From contig JBPOHI010000115.1 of the NCBI GenBank assembly GCA_052035735.1, forward strand, positions 1-64,000: DNA of 64,000 nt. The letters are read 5' to 3'. Below, in pieces: positions 27,815 through 37,072 of the stretch. Position 1 is the stretch's first letter. The number at the start of each line of letters is the position of its first letter. Source of the stretch: JAGPDF01 sp052035735. Its GTDB lineage: Bacteria; Acidobacteriota; Thermoanaerobaculia; Multivoradales; JAGPDF01. Made by a program: the position numbers and the translations under genes. The notes beneath the pieces were generated by a model that made no database searches, was not told where the DNA came from, and saw only the letters and a program-made list of their open reading frames with translations.

Positions 27815-28964
27815 CCCCTCGCTCCGCCCTGTCGCGCCGACCGCCAGACTCTGGCGCTTCGCCCCCCTCGCCCTGGTGTCGCTGCTCCTCCTGCCGCTCG
27901 CCGCCTGCGGCAAGAAGGGCGATCCGATGCCCGCGCCGCGCACCATCCCGCAGGCCGCGACCGACCTCAAGGTACGCCAGCGCGGCCTCGAAGTGGTCGT
28001 CGAGTTCGGATATCCGAAGGCGACGGTCGCCGGCCTGCCCCTCGAGGGGCTCGACCAGGTCATTCTCTACGCCCTCGAGCGGCCGGTCGCCGCCACCGTG
28101 CCGGCCACCCCGGCGGCCGGCACCGCGCCTTCGGCCCCGGCGTTGCTCCTGCCCGATGCGCGCGAGTTCGCAGGTGCCGCGACGCCGTTTCTGACGCTCT
28201 CGGGCAGCGAGCTCGCGAGCGCCACCTCCGGCGACCGCATCACGCTGCGGTTCCGCCTCACCGAGCCGCTTCCGGAGGCGATGCCGGCGCGCATCTTCAG
28301 TGTCCGCACGCACGCCACGGGCGGCGAGCTCTCCGACTGGTCGAACCTCGCCGGCCTGGTACCGCGGGCGCCGGCGCCGCCACCGGCGGAGTTCCTCGCT
28401 GTCGCGGCCAAAGAGGGCATCGATCTCAGCTGGAGTCCGGCGGCCCCCGGCGCCGGCAGCGCCGCACCAGGGAGCGCCGGCTTCAACCTTTACCGCCGCG
28501 ACGCCGCGCGGACCTCCTACGGCGAACCGGTCGCCACCCTCGACCCCGGCGTCACGCGGACGCGCGACACCGGAGTGAGCTACGGCCGGCGCTACATCTA
28601 CGCCCTGACCGCCATCGGCTCGAAGGTGCCCCTGGCGGAGAGCGCCCTCTCCGCCGAGCTCGAGATCGACTACCAGGACCGCTTCGCGCCGCTGCCGCCG
28701 GCGGAGCTCTCGGCCCTGGGCAGCGTCGGCGAGGTGCGCCTCGTCTGGTCGGCGAGCGCCGACGCCGACGTCGCCGGCTACGTCGTCGAGCGCGCCGACC
28801 CCGATGCCGACTTCCATCGCGTCAACACCGAGCCGATCGCCGCACTCGAGTTCACCGACCGCGGACTCGCCTCCGGCTTCACCTTCCGCTACCGCGTGGC
28901 GGCGCTCGACCGCGCGGGGAATCTCGGCGGCTTCGGCGGTCCGGTCGCGACCCGCGTGCCGTGA
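27804..28964 (+). CDS. LptM-like lipoprotein with fibronectin type III domains
   Basis: 386 residues from ATG 27804. The signal sequence has a lipobox, LPLAAC, with lipidated Cys35, followed at once by GKKGDPMPAP. This CGxKGxP motif after the lipid Cys is the hallmark of the LptM (YifL) family of small lipoproteins that assist LptD folding. Here it is joined to a long periplasmic part with a beta-sandwich region (about 45-190) and two fibronectin type III-like domains (about 200-290 and 300-386). It overlaps hslU by 11 bases and dapF by 4. In enterobacteria lptM is also directly upstream of dapF, so the neighbourhood is shared. Role in LPS-transporter maturation is inference. An independent surface lipoprotein is the alternative. 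Confidence 0.72.
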   Translation: MSSSPSLRPVAPTARLWRFAPLALVSLLLLPLAACGKKGDPMPAPRTIPQAATDLKVRQRGLEVVVEFGYPKATVAGLPLEGLDQVILYALERPVAATVPATPAAGTAPSAPALLLPDAREFAGAATPFLTLSGSELASATSGDRITLRFRLTEPLPEAMPARIFSVRTHATGGELSDWSNLAGLVPRAPAPPPAEFLAVAAKEGIDLSWSPAAPGAGSAAPGSAGFNLYRRDAARTSYGEPVATLDPGVTRTRDTGVSYGRRYIYALTAIGSKVPLAESALSAELEIDYQDRFAPLPPAELSALGSVGEVRLVWSASADADVAGYVVERADPDADFHRVNTEPIAALEFTDRGLASGFTFRYRVAALDRAGNLGGFGGPVATRVP

Positions 28965-29800
28965 GCGCGGTCTTCAAAGTCTCCGGCGGCGGCAACGACT
29001 TCCTGGCGCTCGCTGCGCCCGAGCGTGAACCCACCTCCGACGAGATCCTCTCGTGGTGCGCGCGCGGTCTCTCGATCGGCGCCGACGGAGTCTTCACGCT
29101 GCGCCGCACCGAGGGCGGCGTGCGCATGCGCTACTGGAACGCCGATGGCCAGCCCGCGGCACTGTGTCTCAACGGCACGCGCTGCGCCGCGCGCCTGGCG
29201 CTGCATCTCGGCTGGACCGCCGGGAGCTTCCCCGTCACCACCGACGCCGGGACGTTCTCGGCCCGCGCCGTCGCCGCGACCGAGATTGCCCTGCAACTTC
29301 CAGCCCCCGAGGAGCTGGCGCGCCGACGCCTGGTCGAGGTCGACGGGCGCACCTGGGAGGGATGGCTCGTCACCGTCGGCGTTCCGCACTTCGTCGTGGT
29401 CTGGCCGGAGACGCTGGCCCTGGCTCCGGTCGCGAGCCTCGGCGCGGCACTCAGGTCCCACGCCGAGTTCGCGCCCGGCGGCACCAACGTCGACTTCGTG
29501 CGCTTTCCGGCGCCACACCGGTTGGAGATCCGCAGCTTCGAGCGCGGCGTCGAGGCGGAAACCCTCGCCTGCGGCACCGGCGTCCTCGCCGCCACCGCCG
29601 TCGGCCTGCTGCTCAACCTGGCGGCGCTCCCGCTCTCCGCCGCGACGCTCGGCGGCTTCACCTTGACCGTCGATGGCCAGACGGCCGACTCGGTGCTCAA
29701 GAACTGGTCGCTCGCCGGCGACGCCCGCGTCCTGGCCGCTGTCGAGCTCACCCCAGAAGCCGGCCTCCCTCCGCCACCGCCGGCGCACTGGTCGGCCTGA
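28961..29800 (+). CDS. dapF: Diaminopimelate epimerase
   Basis: 279 residues from a GTG that overlaps the upstream TGA. It has two symmetric lobes, with catalytic Cys75 in CLNGTRCAARLA and Cys204 in LACGTGVLAATA. Also present are KVSGGGNDFLAL at the N-terminus, YWNADG, and GGTNVDFV before the second lobe. It interconverts LL- and meso-diaminopimelate for lysine and peptidoglycan synthesis. The first active-site loop has CLNG where most enzymes have CGNG, a small deviation that should not abolish activity. tyrS follows after 29 bases on the same strand. Confidence 0.9.
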   Translation: MSAVFKVSGGGNDFLALAAPEREPTSDEILSWCARGLSIGADGVFTLRRTEGGVRMRYWNADGQPAALCLNGTRCAARLALHLGWTAGSFPVTTDAGTFSARAVAATEIALQLPAPEELARRRLVEVDGRTWEGWLVTVGVPHFVVVWPETLALAPVASLGAALRSHAEFAPGGTNVDFVRFPAPHRLEIRSFERGVEAETLACGTGVLAATAVGLLLNLAALPLSAATLGGFTLTVDGQTADSVLKNWSLAGDARVLAAVELTPEAGLPPPPPAHWSA

Positions 29801-29829
29801 TCCCGGCCTTTGCTAAGCTCGCCAGCCTC

Positions 29830-31119
29830 ATGACGCACGCCTTTCCGCCGGTCGAAGAACAGCTGGAGCTCCTCCGCCGCGGCGCGGTCGACCTCGTCTC
29901 CGAGGGCGATCTGGCACGCAAGCTCGAACGGTCCCGGAAGACCGGCAAGCCGCTGGCGGTGAAGACCGGCTTCGATCCGTCGTCGCCGGATCTCCACCTC
30001 GGCCACACCGTCCTGCTGCGCAAAATGCGGCACTTCCAGCAGCTCGGTCACCGGGTGATCTTCCTGATCGGCGACTTCACCGGCATGATCGGCGATCCGA
30101 CCGGCAAGAAGGTGACCCGGCCGCAGCTCACCCGCGAACAGGTGCTGGCCAACGCCGAAACCTACAAACGCCAGGTCTTCAAGGTGCTCGACCGCGAGGC
30201 GACCGTCATTCGCTACAACGGCGATTGGCTCACGCCGCTGGGCGCCGAGGGGATGATCCGTCTCGCCGGCAAGTGGACGCTCGCGCGGATGATGGAGCGC
30301 GACGACTTTCGCACCCGCTTCCGCGAGCAGCAGCCGATCTCGCTGCACGAGCTGCTTTACCCGCTCGTACAGGCGAAGGACTCGGTCGAGATGGCGAAAA
30401 TCGCCGAACTCGGCTGCGACGTCGAGCTCGGCGGGCACGACCAGATCTTCAATCTCCTCGTCGGCCGCGATCTGATGAAGGAAGAGGGGTTGGAGCCGCA
30501 GGTCTGCCTCACCGTGCCGCTCCTCGTCGGCCTCGACGGGCACGAGAAGATGTCGAAGTCGCTCGGCAACGCGATCGCGGTCGAGGACTCGCCGAAGGAG
30601 ATCTACGGCAAGACGCTGTCGATCCCGGACGCGCTGATGTGGGATTGGCTGCTCCTCCTGACCGACCTGCCGAAGAGCGAAATCGACGCCAAACGCGCCG
30701 AGGTGGCGGCCGGCGCACTGCACCCGAAGCTCGTCAAGCAGGAGCTCGCGCGGCGCCTCGTTACCGACTTCCACGGCGCCGCCGCAGCTACCGAAGCGGA
30801 GGCCGAGTTCGAGCGCGTCTTCGCCGGCGGCGGCGCACCGGACGAAGTACCGGAATTCACTCTCACTGTCTCGACCCGCGTCTTGCGAAGCAAGGACGGT
30901 CCGCTAGCTCAGATGCCTGCGACGCGCATCGTTGTCGATCTTCTAGTTGTTGTCGGAACTGCGGCATCGAAGAATGAGGCTCGGCGCCTGCTGGCGCAGG
31001 GCGCAGTTTCAGTCGACGGCAAGGTTGTATCCGAGGATCACACGTTCGATGGGCAATCTCAGCCCTACCTCGTCAAAGTCGGCAAGCGACGTTTCTTCAA
31101 GTTGAACCTAGACGTCTAG
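29830..31119 (+). CDS. tyrS: Tyrosyl-tRNA synthetase
   Basis: 429 residues. The class I motifs are HLGHT (HIGH box, near residue 49) and KMSKS. GCDVELGGHDQIFN and the C-terminal S4-like RNA-binding domain (about residues 360-429, ASKNEARRLLAQGAVSVDGKVV) are present. It charges tRNA-Tyr. The last about 250 bases, which encode the S4 domain, have a different composition. I count 33/60 G+C in 30901-30960 and 31/60 in 31021-31080, against roughly 70% earlier in the gene, with many T- and A-ending codons. The protein stays in frame, so any recombination kept function. The vapBC pair lies 22 bases after the stop on the other strand. Confidence 0.95.
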   Translation: MTHAFPPVEEQLELLRRGAVDLVSEGDLARKLERSRKTGKPLAVKTGFDPSSPDLHLGHTVLLRKMRHFQQLGHRVIFLIGDFTGMIGDPTGKKVTRPQLTREQVLANAETYKRQVFKVLDREATVIRYNGDWLTPLGAEGMIRLAGKWTLARMMERDDFRTRFREQQPISLHELLYPLVQAKDSVEMAKIAELGCDVELGGHDQIFNLLVGRDLMKEEGLEPQVCLTVPLLVGLDGHEKMSKSLGNAIAVEDSPKEIYGKTLSIPDALMWDWLLLLTDLPKSEIDAKRAEVAAGALHPKLVKQELARRLVTDFHGAAAATEAEAEFERVFAGGGAPDEVPEFTLTVSTRVLRSKDGPLAQMPATRIVVDLLVVVGTAASKNEARRLLAQGAVSVDGKVVSEDHTFDGQSQPYLVKVGKRRFFKLNLDV

Positions 31120-31141
31120 CGCTTTTCGTCGCGAGGGTGGC

Positions 31142-31576
31142 TCAGGTGAACGGGTTGACGACGCGCAAACGACCGTCGACCAGCCAGCCGTCATGGAGAT
31201 CCTCAGTGTAGAGAGTGGTGCATCCCGCTCGCAGCGCCGCTTCCACGATCAGTGCATCCCAGAAAGAGATCTTCGCGGTTCGCGAGCGCTGGATCCCTGC
31301 GAGCACCAGCCTTTCGTCGGTGCGCACGACTTCGAAGGCGCAGAGCCGCCGGACCTCTTCCTCCGCCGCCTCCGACGAGAGCGGCTCGCTGGCGAGCCTG
31401 GTCACTGTGACGAAAAACTCTTGGAGAACCTGAACGCTCACCACGAGCTCGGCCTCGGCTCCCGCTCGTTCGAGGACCTGACGGGCGCGCACGCGCTTCT
31501 CCGGCGCGTCGGGGGCGAACAGGTAGACGAGGATGTTGGTGTCGAGGAAGCTCTTACCTGGTTCGGCGGCGCTCAT
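31142..31576 (-). CDS. vapC: VapC-type PIN-domain ribonuclease toxin
   Basis: 144 residues. The PIN fold is recognised by acidic residues in SFLDTNILVYLF (Asp at residue 12), the mid Glu in QVLQEFF, FWDALIVEAAL and the C-terminal TEDLHDG. These would bind Mg for RNA cleavage. The start overlaps the antitoxin gene by 23 bases, the usual coupling in vapBC pairs. Targets in known VapC proteins are tRNAs or rRNA loops, and the target here is unknown. The gene is intact and converges on tyrS. Confidence 0.88.
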   Translation of the reverse strand: MSAAEPGKSFLDTNILVYLFAPDAPEKRVRARQVLERAGAEAELVVSVQVLQEFFVTVTRLASEPLSSEAAEEEVRRLCAFEVVRTDERLVLAGIQRSRTAKISFWDALIVEAALRAGCTTLYTEDLHDGWLVDGRLRVVNPFT

Positions 31577-31796
31577 GGATCTCTTCGCGCTGCCACTTCC
31601 GTCCGCCCAGGCGCATCTTCGACCGTGCGGAGGAGTTCAGAAGCTCGGCGACAGCTCGGCGGCGAGCTTCACCTGCGCCCGCATACTCATCCAGCCGCTG
31701 CCGTAGTACTGCGTTCACCGAAGTGCCTTCCTGAACGGCCCGCAGGCGCGCCCGCCTGAGCGTCTCTTCATCGACCGCGATGGTCAGGCTCGTCAT
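31554..31796 (-). CDS. vapB: VapB-type ribbon-helix-helix antitoxin
   Basis: 80 residues from ATG 31796. The N-terminus (MTSLTIAVDEETLRRARLRA, then EGTSVNAVLRQRL) is a typical ribbon-helix-helix DNA-binding domain. The basic C-terminal tail (about residues 50-80) should wrap around and inhibit VapC. GGAGG lies 10 bases upstream on the coding strand, and an AT-rich TAGAAT and a palindromic operator lie just before it. The frame continues upstream to 31883, but that part covers the promoter. It is probably autoregulated with VapC. Confidence 0.85.
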   Translation of the reverse strand: MTSLTIAVDEETLRRARLRAVQEGTSVNAVLRQRLDEYAGAGEARRRAVAELLNSSARSKMRLGGRKWQREEIHERRRTR

Positions 31797-31819
31797 TGTG
31801 GACTGACCTCCGAAGGGAA

Positions 31820-31848
31820 ATTCTAGCACGGGACCCGTGTTACACGGG
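31820..31848 (-). promoter_or_regulatory. Putative vapBC promoter and operator
   Basis: Three half-sites, CACGGG (31827-31832), CCCGTG (31834-31839) and CACGGG (31843-31848), give two overlapping inverted repeats with spacers of 1 and 3 bases. On the minus strand they lie directly upstream of TAGAAT (31825-31820), a good -10 hexamer, 24 bases before the vapB ATG. This is the expected place for VapB or VapBC to bind and block RNA polymerase. Confidence 0.55.
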
Positions 31849-31908
31849 TTCAGGGTCGTGATCCACACTGGCGCCGCTGGCACTCACAGCCGTATCCTCT
31901 TCTCCATC

Positions 31909-32001
31909 GCAAGGGGTGTCCGTCCGCGGCCGTTCGGGCCGGCGGGCGGGCTGAGATCAGACCCTTGGAACCTGATCCGGTTCAGACCGGCGGAGGGAAT
32001 G
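31909..32001 (+). ncRNA. TPP riboswitch (THI element) upstream of thiC
   Basis: The conserved core is clear: AGGGGTG at 31911-31917, a GC-rich P3 hairpin, GGGCTGAGAT at 31948-31957, ACCCTTGGAACCTGATCCGG at 31961-31980, and the closing CCGGCGGAGGGA ending at 31999. Thiamine pyrophosphate binding should close P1. The GGAGGG that serves as ribosome site for thiC lies within the 3' part of the element, seven bases or so before the ATG. Control is therefore most likely at translation initiation. Confidence 0.93.
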
Positions 32002-32006
32002 CGAAC

Positions 32007-33479
<1,473 letters not shown>

Positions 33480-33570
33480 CGCTGTTCGCACCGGACCCGC
33501 CGGCGCCCGACGAAACCGTCCGCTTCCAGTTACGTATCCACGACAGAACCCAGTTGTCAGGAGAGACTTC

Positions 33571-34584
33571 ATGCGCACGCTCCGGTTCCACGCGGCCATC
33601 CTCGGCATCCTCGCTTTCGGCCCGGCTTCGCGAGGCCTCCAGGCACAGGGCCTGCTGGCCCTGCTCAATCCCGGCGGCGACCGGCAGTTGGGTGCGCTGG
33701 TCCCGTCTTCGGGAAACCTCCACCCGCTCGGGCCGCTGGTCGGCGGAGTCTCGATCGGGACCGTCTCGGGGACCGAAACGCTCGACCCGACCGGAAACCG
33801 CCTTTTCTTTGCCGGAACCCCGAACGGCGGTAGCGCCAAGGTCTACTCGCTCAGCACGGTCAACGGCACGGTGCTCGCGTCCCCCAACCTCTCCAATGCC
33901 CAGAACGGCATCATGATGCTGGACTGGGACGGCGGGGAGTCGAAGCTCTTCTGCCTGGTCAGCGTCGGCTCGGGAGACCGCCAGCTCTGCACCGTCAACA
34001 CCGCCACCGGCGCCGTCACGCTACTCGGCGGTCCGATCGCCGGCGCGAGCCTGGGAACTTCCGGGATGCACACCCTCGACGCGGCGGGGAACCGTTTCTT
34101 CTTCACCGCTTTTCTCGGCGCGAACCCGGAGGCGCTCTACGTCATCAACACCGCGACCGGCGCCGAGATCGCCTCACCCAATCTCAGCGGGCCGATCACT
34201 TCGGTGCGATCCCTCGCCTGGGACGCCTCCGAGTCGCTGCTCTTCGGGCTCTTCGGACTCGCCAACGGCGACGCACAGCTGGGGACGGTCAACACGACGA
34301 CCGGGGCGGTGACTCTGCGCGGCAATCCGCTCACCGGAGGAACGGTGGGCACCTCTGGCGCCGCCCTCGATGCCGCCGGCGACCGCTACTTTTTTGCCGG
34401 CAATCCCTCGGGCGGCAACCGCACGATCTACACCCTCGACACCGTCAACGGTCTCGAAATCGACTCGCTCGAGATCTCCGGCTCGATCCTCGATATCCTC
34501 GCCCTGGGATTCGACCCGGGACCGCTGTTCGCCGACGGCTTCGGCGCCGGCAACACCAGCGCCTGGTCGAGCGTCGCACCGTAG
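33571..34584 (+). CDS. Secreted repeat protein with DGFxxGN..AWS C-terminal tail
   Basis: 337 residues with a signal peptide (about residues 1-25, cleavage near LQA-QG). The mature protein has about three to four loose repeats of about 80 residues with LD..GNRxFFxG, TVNTATGAVTLLGGP and NLS elements, probably a beta-propeller. Its last residues (LFADGFGAGNTSAWSSVAP) match the tail of the ELWxSDGT protein at 18421. GGAGAG precedes the ATG by about 7 bases. It lies downstream of thiC but has its own 91-base leader and no metabolic link. The end is three bases from the stop of the convergent kinase. Function unknown. Confidence 0.7.
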   Translation: MRTLRFHAAILGILAFGPASRGLQAQGLLALLNPGGDRQLGALVPSSGNLHPLGPLVGGVSIGTVSGTETLDPTGNRLFFAGTPNGGSAKVYSLSTVNGTVLASPNLSNAQNGIMMLDWDGGESKLFCLVSVGSGDRQLCTVNTATGAVTLLGGPIAGASLGTSGMHTLDAAGNRFFFTAFLGANPEALYVINTATGAEIASPNLSGPITSVRSLAWDASESLLFGLFGLANGDAQLGTVNTTTGAVTLRGNPLTGGTVGTSGAALDAAGDRYFFAGNPSGGNRTIYTLDTVNGLEIDSLEISGSILDILALGFDPGPLFADGFGAGNTSAWSSVAP

Positions 34585-34587
34585 CCC

Positions 34588-36870
34588 TCAATCCCGGCAG
34601 GCGGCCGGCTCGAGCCAGCGCGCGAGCAGTGCGCCGAGCTCGCTGCGTTCGAACGGCTTCGCCAGATAGTCGTCCATTCCCGCCTCGAGGCAAGCCGCGC
34701 GATCGCTGTCGAAGGCGCGGGCGGTGAGGGCAAGGATCGGGAGCGTCCGCCCGATGCCGCGCAAACGCCGGGCCACTTCGAAACCGTCGAGCTCCGGCAT
34801 CTGACAGTCGAGCAGGATGGCATCGAAGGGGCGGCTGATCGCCAACTCCAGAGCTTCGCGGCCATCGCAGGCCGGCACCACGCGATAACCCAAGGCGCGC
34901 AGCGTCGCCTCCGAGATCATCCGGCTCACCGGATCGTCCTCGGCGAGCAGGATGGTGCGCTGCGCACCGGGCACACCTTCGGTCCTCAGCCGCGGCGGCT
35001 CGTCCCCCTTCGCGACGGCCGGCAAGACCCGGACCGGAATCTCGAACCAGAAATGGGAACCTCCGCCGGAACGGGGCGCGTATCCGATCGAACCGCCCAT
35101 GGCCTCGGCGTAGCGCTTGCTGATCGCAAGCCCCAGTCCGGTGCCACCGCGGCGCCGCAGCGCAGCCGGGCGGAGCTGTTCGAACGGTTGGAACAGCCGG
35201 CCACGCTCCGCTTCGGGCACGCCGATGCCGCGGTCGAAAACCGAGTAGCGCAAGCGACCCTCACCCTCGACGAAGGGTATCGATGCTTCGACCCGGACCA
35301 GGATGGTGCCCTGATCGGTGAACTTGATGGCGTTGGCGAGGAGGTTCGTCAACATCTGACGGATGCGCCCGCCGTCGCCGGCGACTCTCTCCGGCAATCC
35401 GTCTTCGAGCTCCAGAGTGACGCCGAGTCCGCGCACCGCCGCCTCCGTGGCGAGCAGCGCCACCGTCTGTTGGGCGACCTCGCGCGGCGAGACCGGCTCG
35501 ACGAGGATCGGGAGCTTGCCGTGCTCGAGACGCGAGGCCTCGAGGACATCGTCGATCACCCGCAGCAGCTGGCGCGCACTCGCGCGCAGCAGTGTCAACC
35601 GGTCCCGCGACTCGCCCGGCAGCGCGGAATCGAGCAGCAGGTCGGCCAGCCCCAGCAGTCCGGTCATCGGTGTGCGCAGCTCGTGGCTGACGTTGGCCAG
35701 AAAGGCCTGCTGCGAAACGCGCGCCCGCGCATCCACCTCCCGCGCGATGCGCAACTGCTCGTTCTCGAAGCGGTCGGCGGCCGCCGCGGCCGCGAGCCGG
35801 CGGAGCAGCCGCGTCTCGAGCGCCGCAAAGAGCGCCAGGCCGAGCAGGACCGCGAAGACGATCCAGGCGCGCTCGACGAACCACTCCGCGGAGATCACGC
35901 CGGATTCCGAGAGCACGATATGCCCGGCAGGCGCCGCGACGACGAGCAGCGCCAGCGGACCGCGGTCGAGCCTGCCTTCCGGCGACGTGCTCGCCGTGAT
36001 GTTGGGCGGCTCCGGCGCGGCCTGCAGGCGCGCGTTCACCGCCAGAGCGACGCACAGGAAGGGCAGATTCCACAACGGCTCGGCGCGCGGGTGGCCGAGA
36101 GCCGGGAGCTGATTCCACACCTCGAAGCCCTGCACCAAGTCGAGCGCCAGCCAGACGAGGTGGGCTGTGGCGAGCCAGCCGTGGGCGCGCCGCCAACCTG
36201 GAGTGCCGGCGCTCGCCAGCCAACGGAAGCGCAGGGCGAGCGCCAGATCGAGCGTACAGAAGGCGGCGAGGAGGCTAGGACCGGAGCGGTTGCCGCCGGC
36301 GTCGAGGTGGAAGCGGGGGACGGCGCAGTAGGCAATGAGGCCCGCGGCGAAGAAGGCGACGCTCAGCCAGCGCACGATCTCGATGCGGCGCATCGGGTCG
36401 CTCGACGCGCGGCGGGTGTGGACCCCCGCGGCCACGAACCAGGCGAGATAGCACAGGCCGAGAAGTCCGTCCCGCCAGCCGGCGGAGAACCTCGGCCCGA
36501 CCTCGAACGCCGCCGCAGAAAGCACCCAGCTCTGCAGGGTCCAGAAGCCGAAAGCGAGCGCGATCAGGCGCCAGAAAGCACGATCGCCGCGCCGCTCCAG
36601 GCGGGAGACGCCGAGCAGCGGCAGGAGAGCCGAGAGTGGAAGGCAGAAGATCGGGTAGGCCGCCGCGTACCTGGCGAGGTCGGCGTGACTCAGCCAGGGC
36701 AGGAGGAACGGGATCTCGATGAGCGTCAGGAGGACCAGGTAGGCGCGGATCCTCGCGTCGAGTCCCTGCCAGCGCGCCCACAGGTTGGCCACATCGACTC
36801 CACGGATCCGCGAAGCCCGCGGCGGCTCGGGCTGAGCGACCGGCTGCGAGGTCGGCTGACGTGTCGTCAC
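34588..36870 (-). CDS. Membrane hybrid histidine kinase with receiver domain
   Basis: 760 residues from GTG 36870. The N-terminal half has about eight hydrophobic helices (residues about 40-345), resembling a 7TM-type sensor. A HisKA helix with His396 in NVSHELRTPMTG follows, then a HATPase (NLLANAIKFT, DRGIGV, GTGLGLAISKRY) and a receiver with Asp688 in LLDCQMPELDGFEVA. It is the BarA/LuxQ-like type of hybrid kinase, unlike the two NtrB-like kinases elsewhere in the window. A downstream histidine phosphotransfer protein must be encoded elsewhere. It diverges from the IPTL-CTERM protein gene at 37073. Confidence 0.9.
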   Translation of the reverse strand: MTTRQPTSQPVAQPEPPRASRIRGVDVANLWARWQGLDARIRAYLVLLTLIEIPFLLPWLSHADLARYAAAYPIFCLPLSALLPLLGVSRLERRGDRAFWRLIALAFGFWTLQSWVLSAAAFEVGPRFSAGWRDGLLGLCYLAWFVAAGVHTRRASSDPMRRIEIVRWLSVAFFAAGLIAYCAVPRFHLDAGGNRSGPSLLAAFCTLDLALALRFRWLASAGTPGWRRAHGWLATAHLVWLALDLVQGFEVWNQLPALGHPRAEPLWNLPFLCVALAVNARLQAAPEPPNITASTSPEGRLDRGPLALLVVAAPAGHIVLSESGVISAEWFVERAWIVFAVLLGLALFAALETRLLRRLAAAAAADRFENEQLRIAREVDARARVSQQAFLANVSHELRTPMTGLLGLADLLLDSALPGESRDRLTLLRASARQLLRVIDDVLEASRLEHGKLPILVEPVSPREVAQQTVALLATEAAVRGLGVTLELEDGLPERVAGDGGRIRQMLTNLLANAIKFTDQGTILVRVEASIPFVEGEGRLRYSVFDRGIGVPEAERGRLFQPFEQLRPAALRRRGGTGLGLAISKRYAEAMGGSIGYAPRSGGGSHFWFEIPVRVLPAVAKGDEPPRLRTEGVPGAQRTILLAEDDPVSRMISEATLRALGYRVVPACDGREALELAISRPFDAILLDCQMPELDGFEVARRLRGIGRTLPILALTARAFDSDRAACLEAGMDDYLAKPFERSELGALLARWLEPAACRD

Positions 36871-36994
36871 GTTCGCACTCTAGACGACAAGGTAGGCACG
36901 ACGCTGTAGGCAGAAAGCCCTACGAGCGCCTACCTGTTGGGGTGGCCATCGCTCCTCCACGACTTCCCGCGCCCGCCTATGGCGGCGGGGTGGA

Positions 36995-37009
36995 ATATGA
37001 TAGTCATAT
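36995..37009. promoter_or_regulatory. Palindrome in divergent promoter region
   Basis: ATATGA-TAG-TCATAT is a perfect 6-bp inverted repeat in an AT-rich island, 64 bases before the ATG at 37073 and inside the 202-base divergent region. It overlaps TATGAT, a possible -10 hexamer for the plus-strand gene. A second short palindrome, CCGCC-TAT-GGCGG, lies at about 36974-36986. It is a plausible operator. No regulator can be named. Confidence 0.35.
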
Positions 37010-37072
37010 AGAGGATCCATTCAACCGATCTGGCCTGCCAGGTCACCCAATGAAGTCCATGACGGAGGGACA

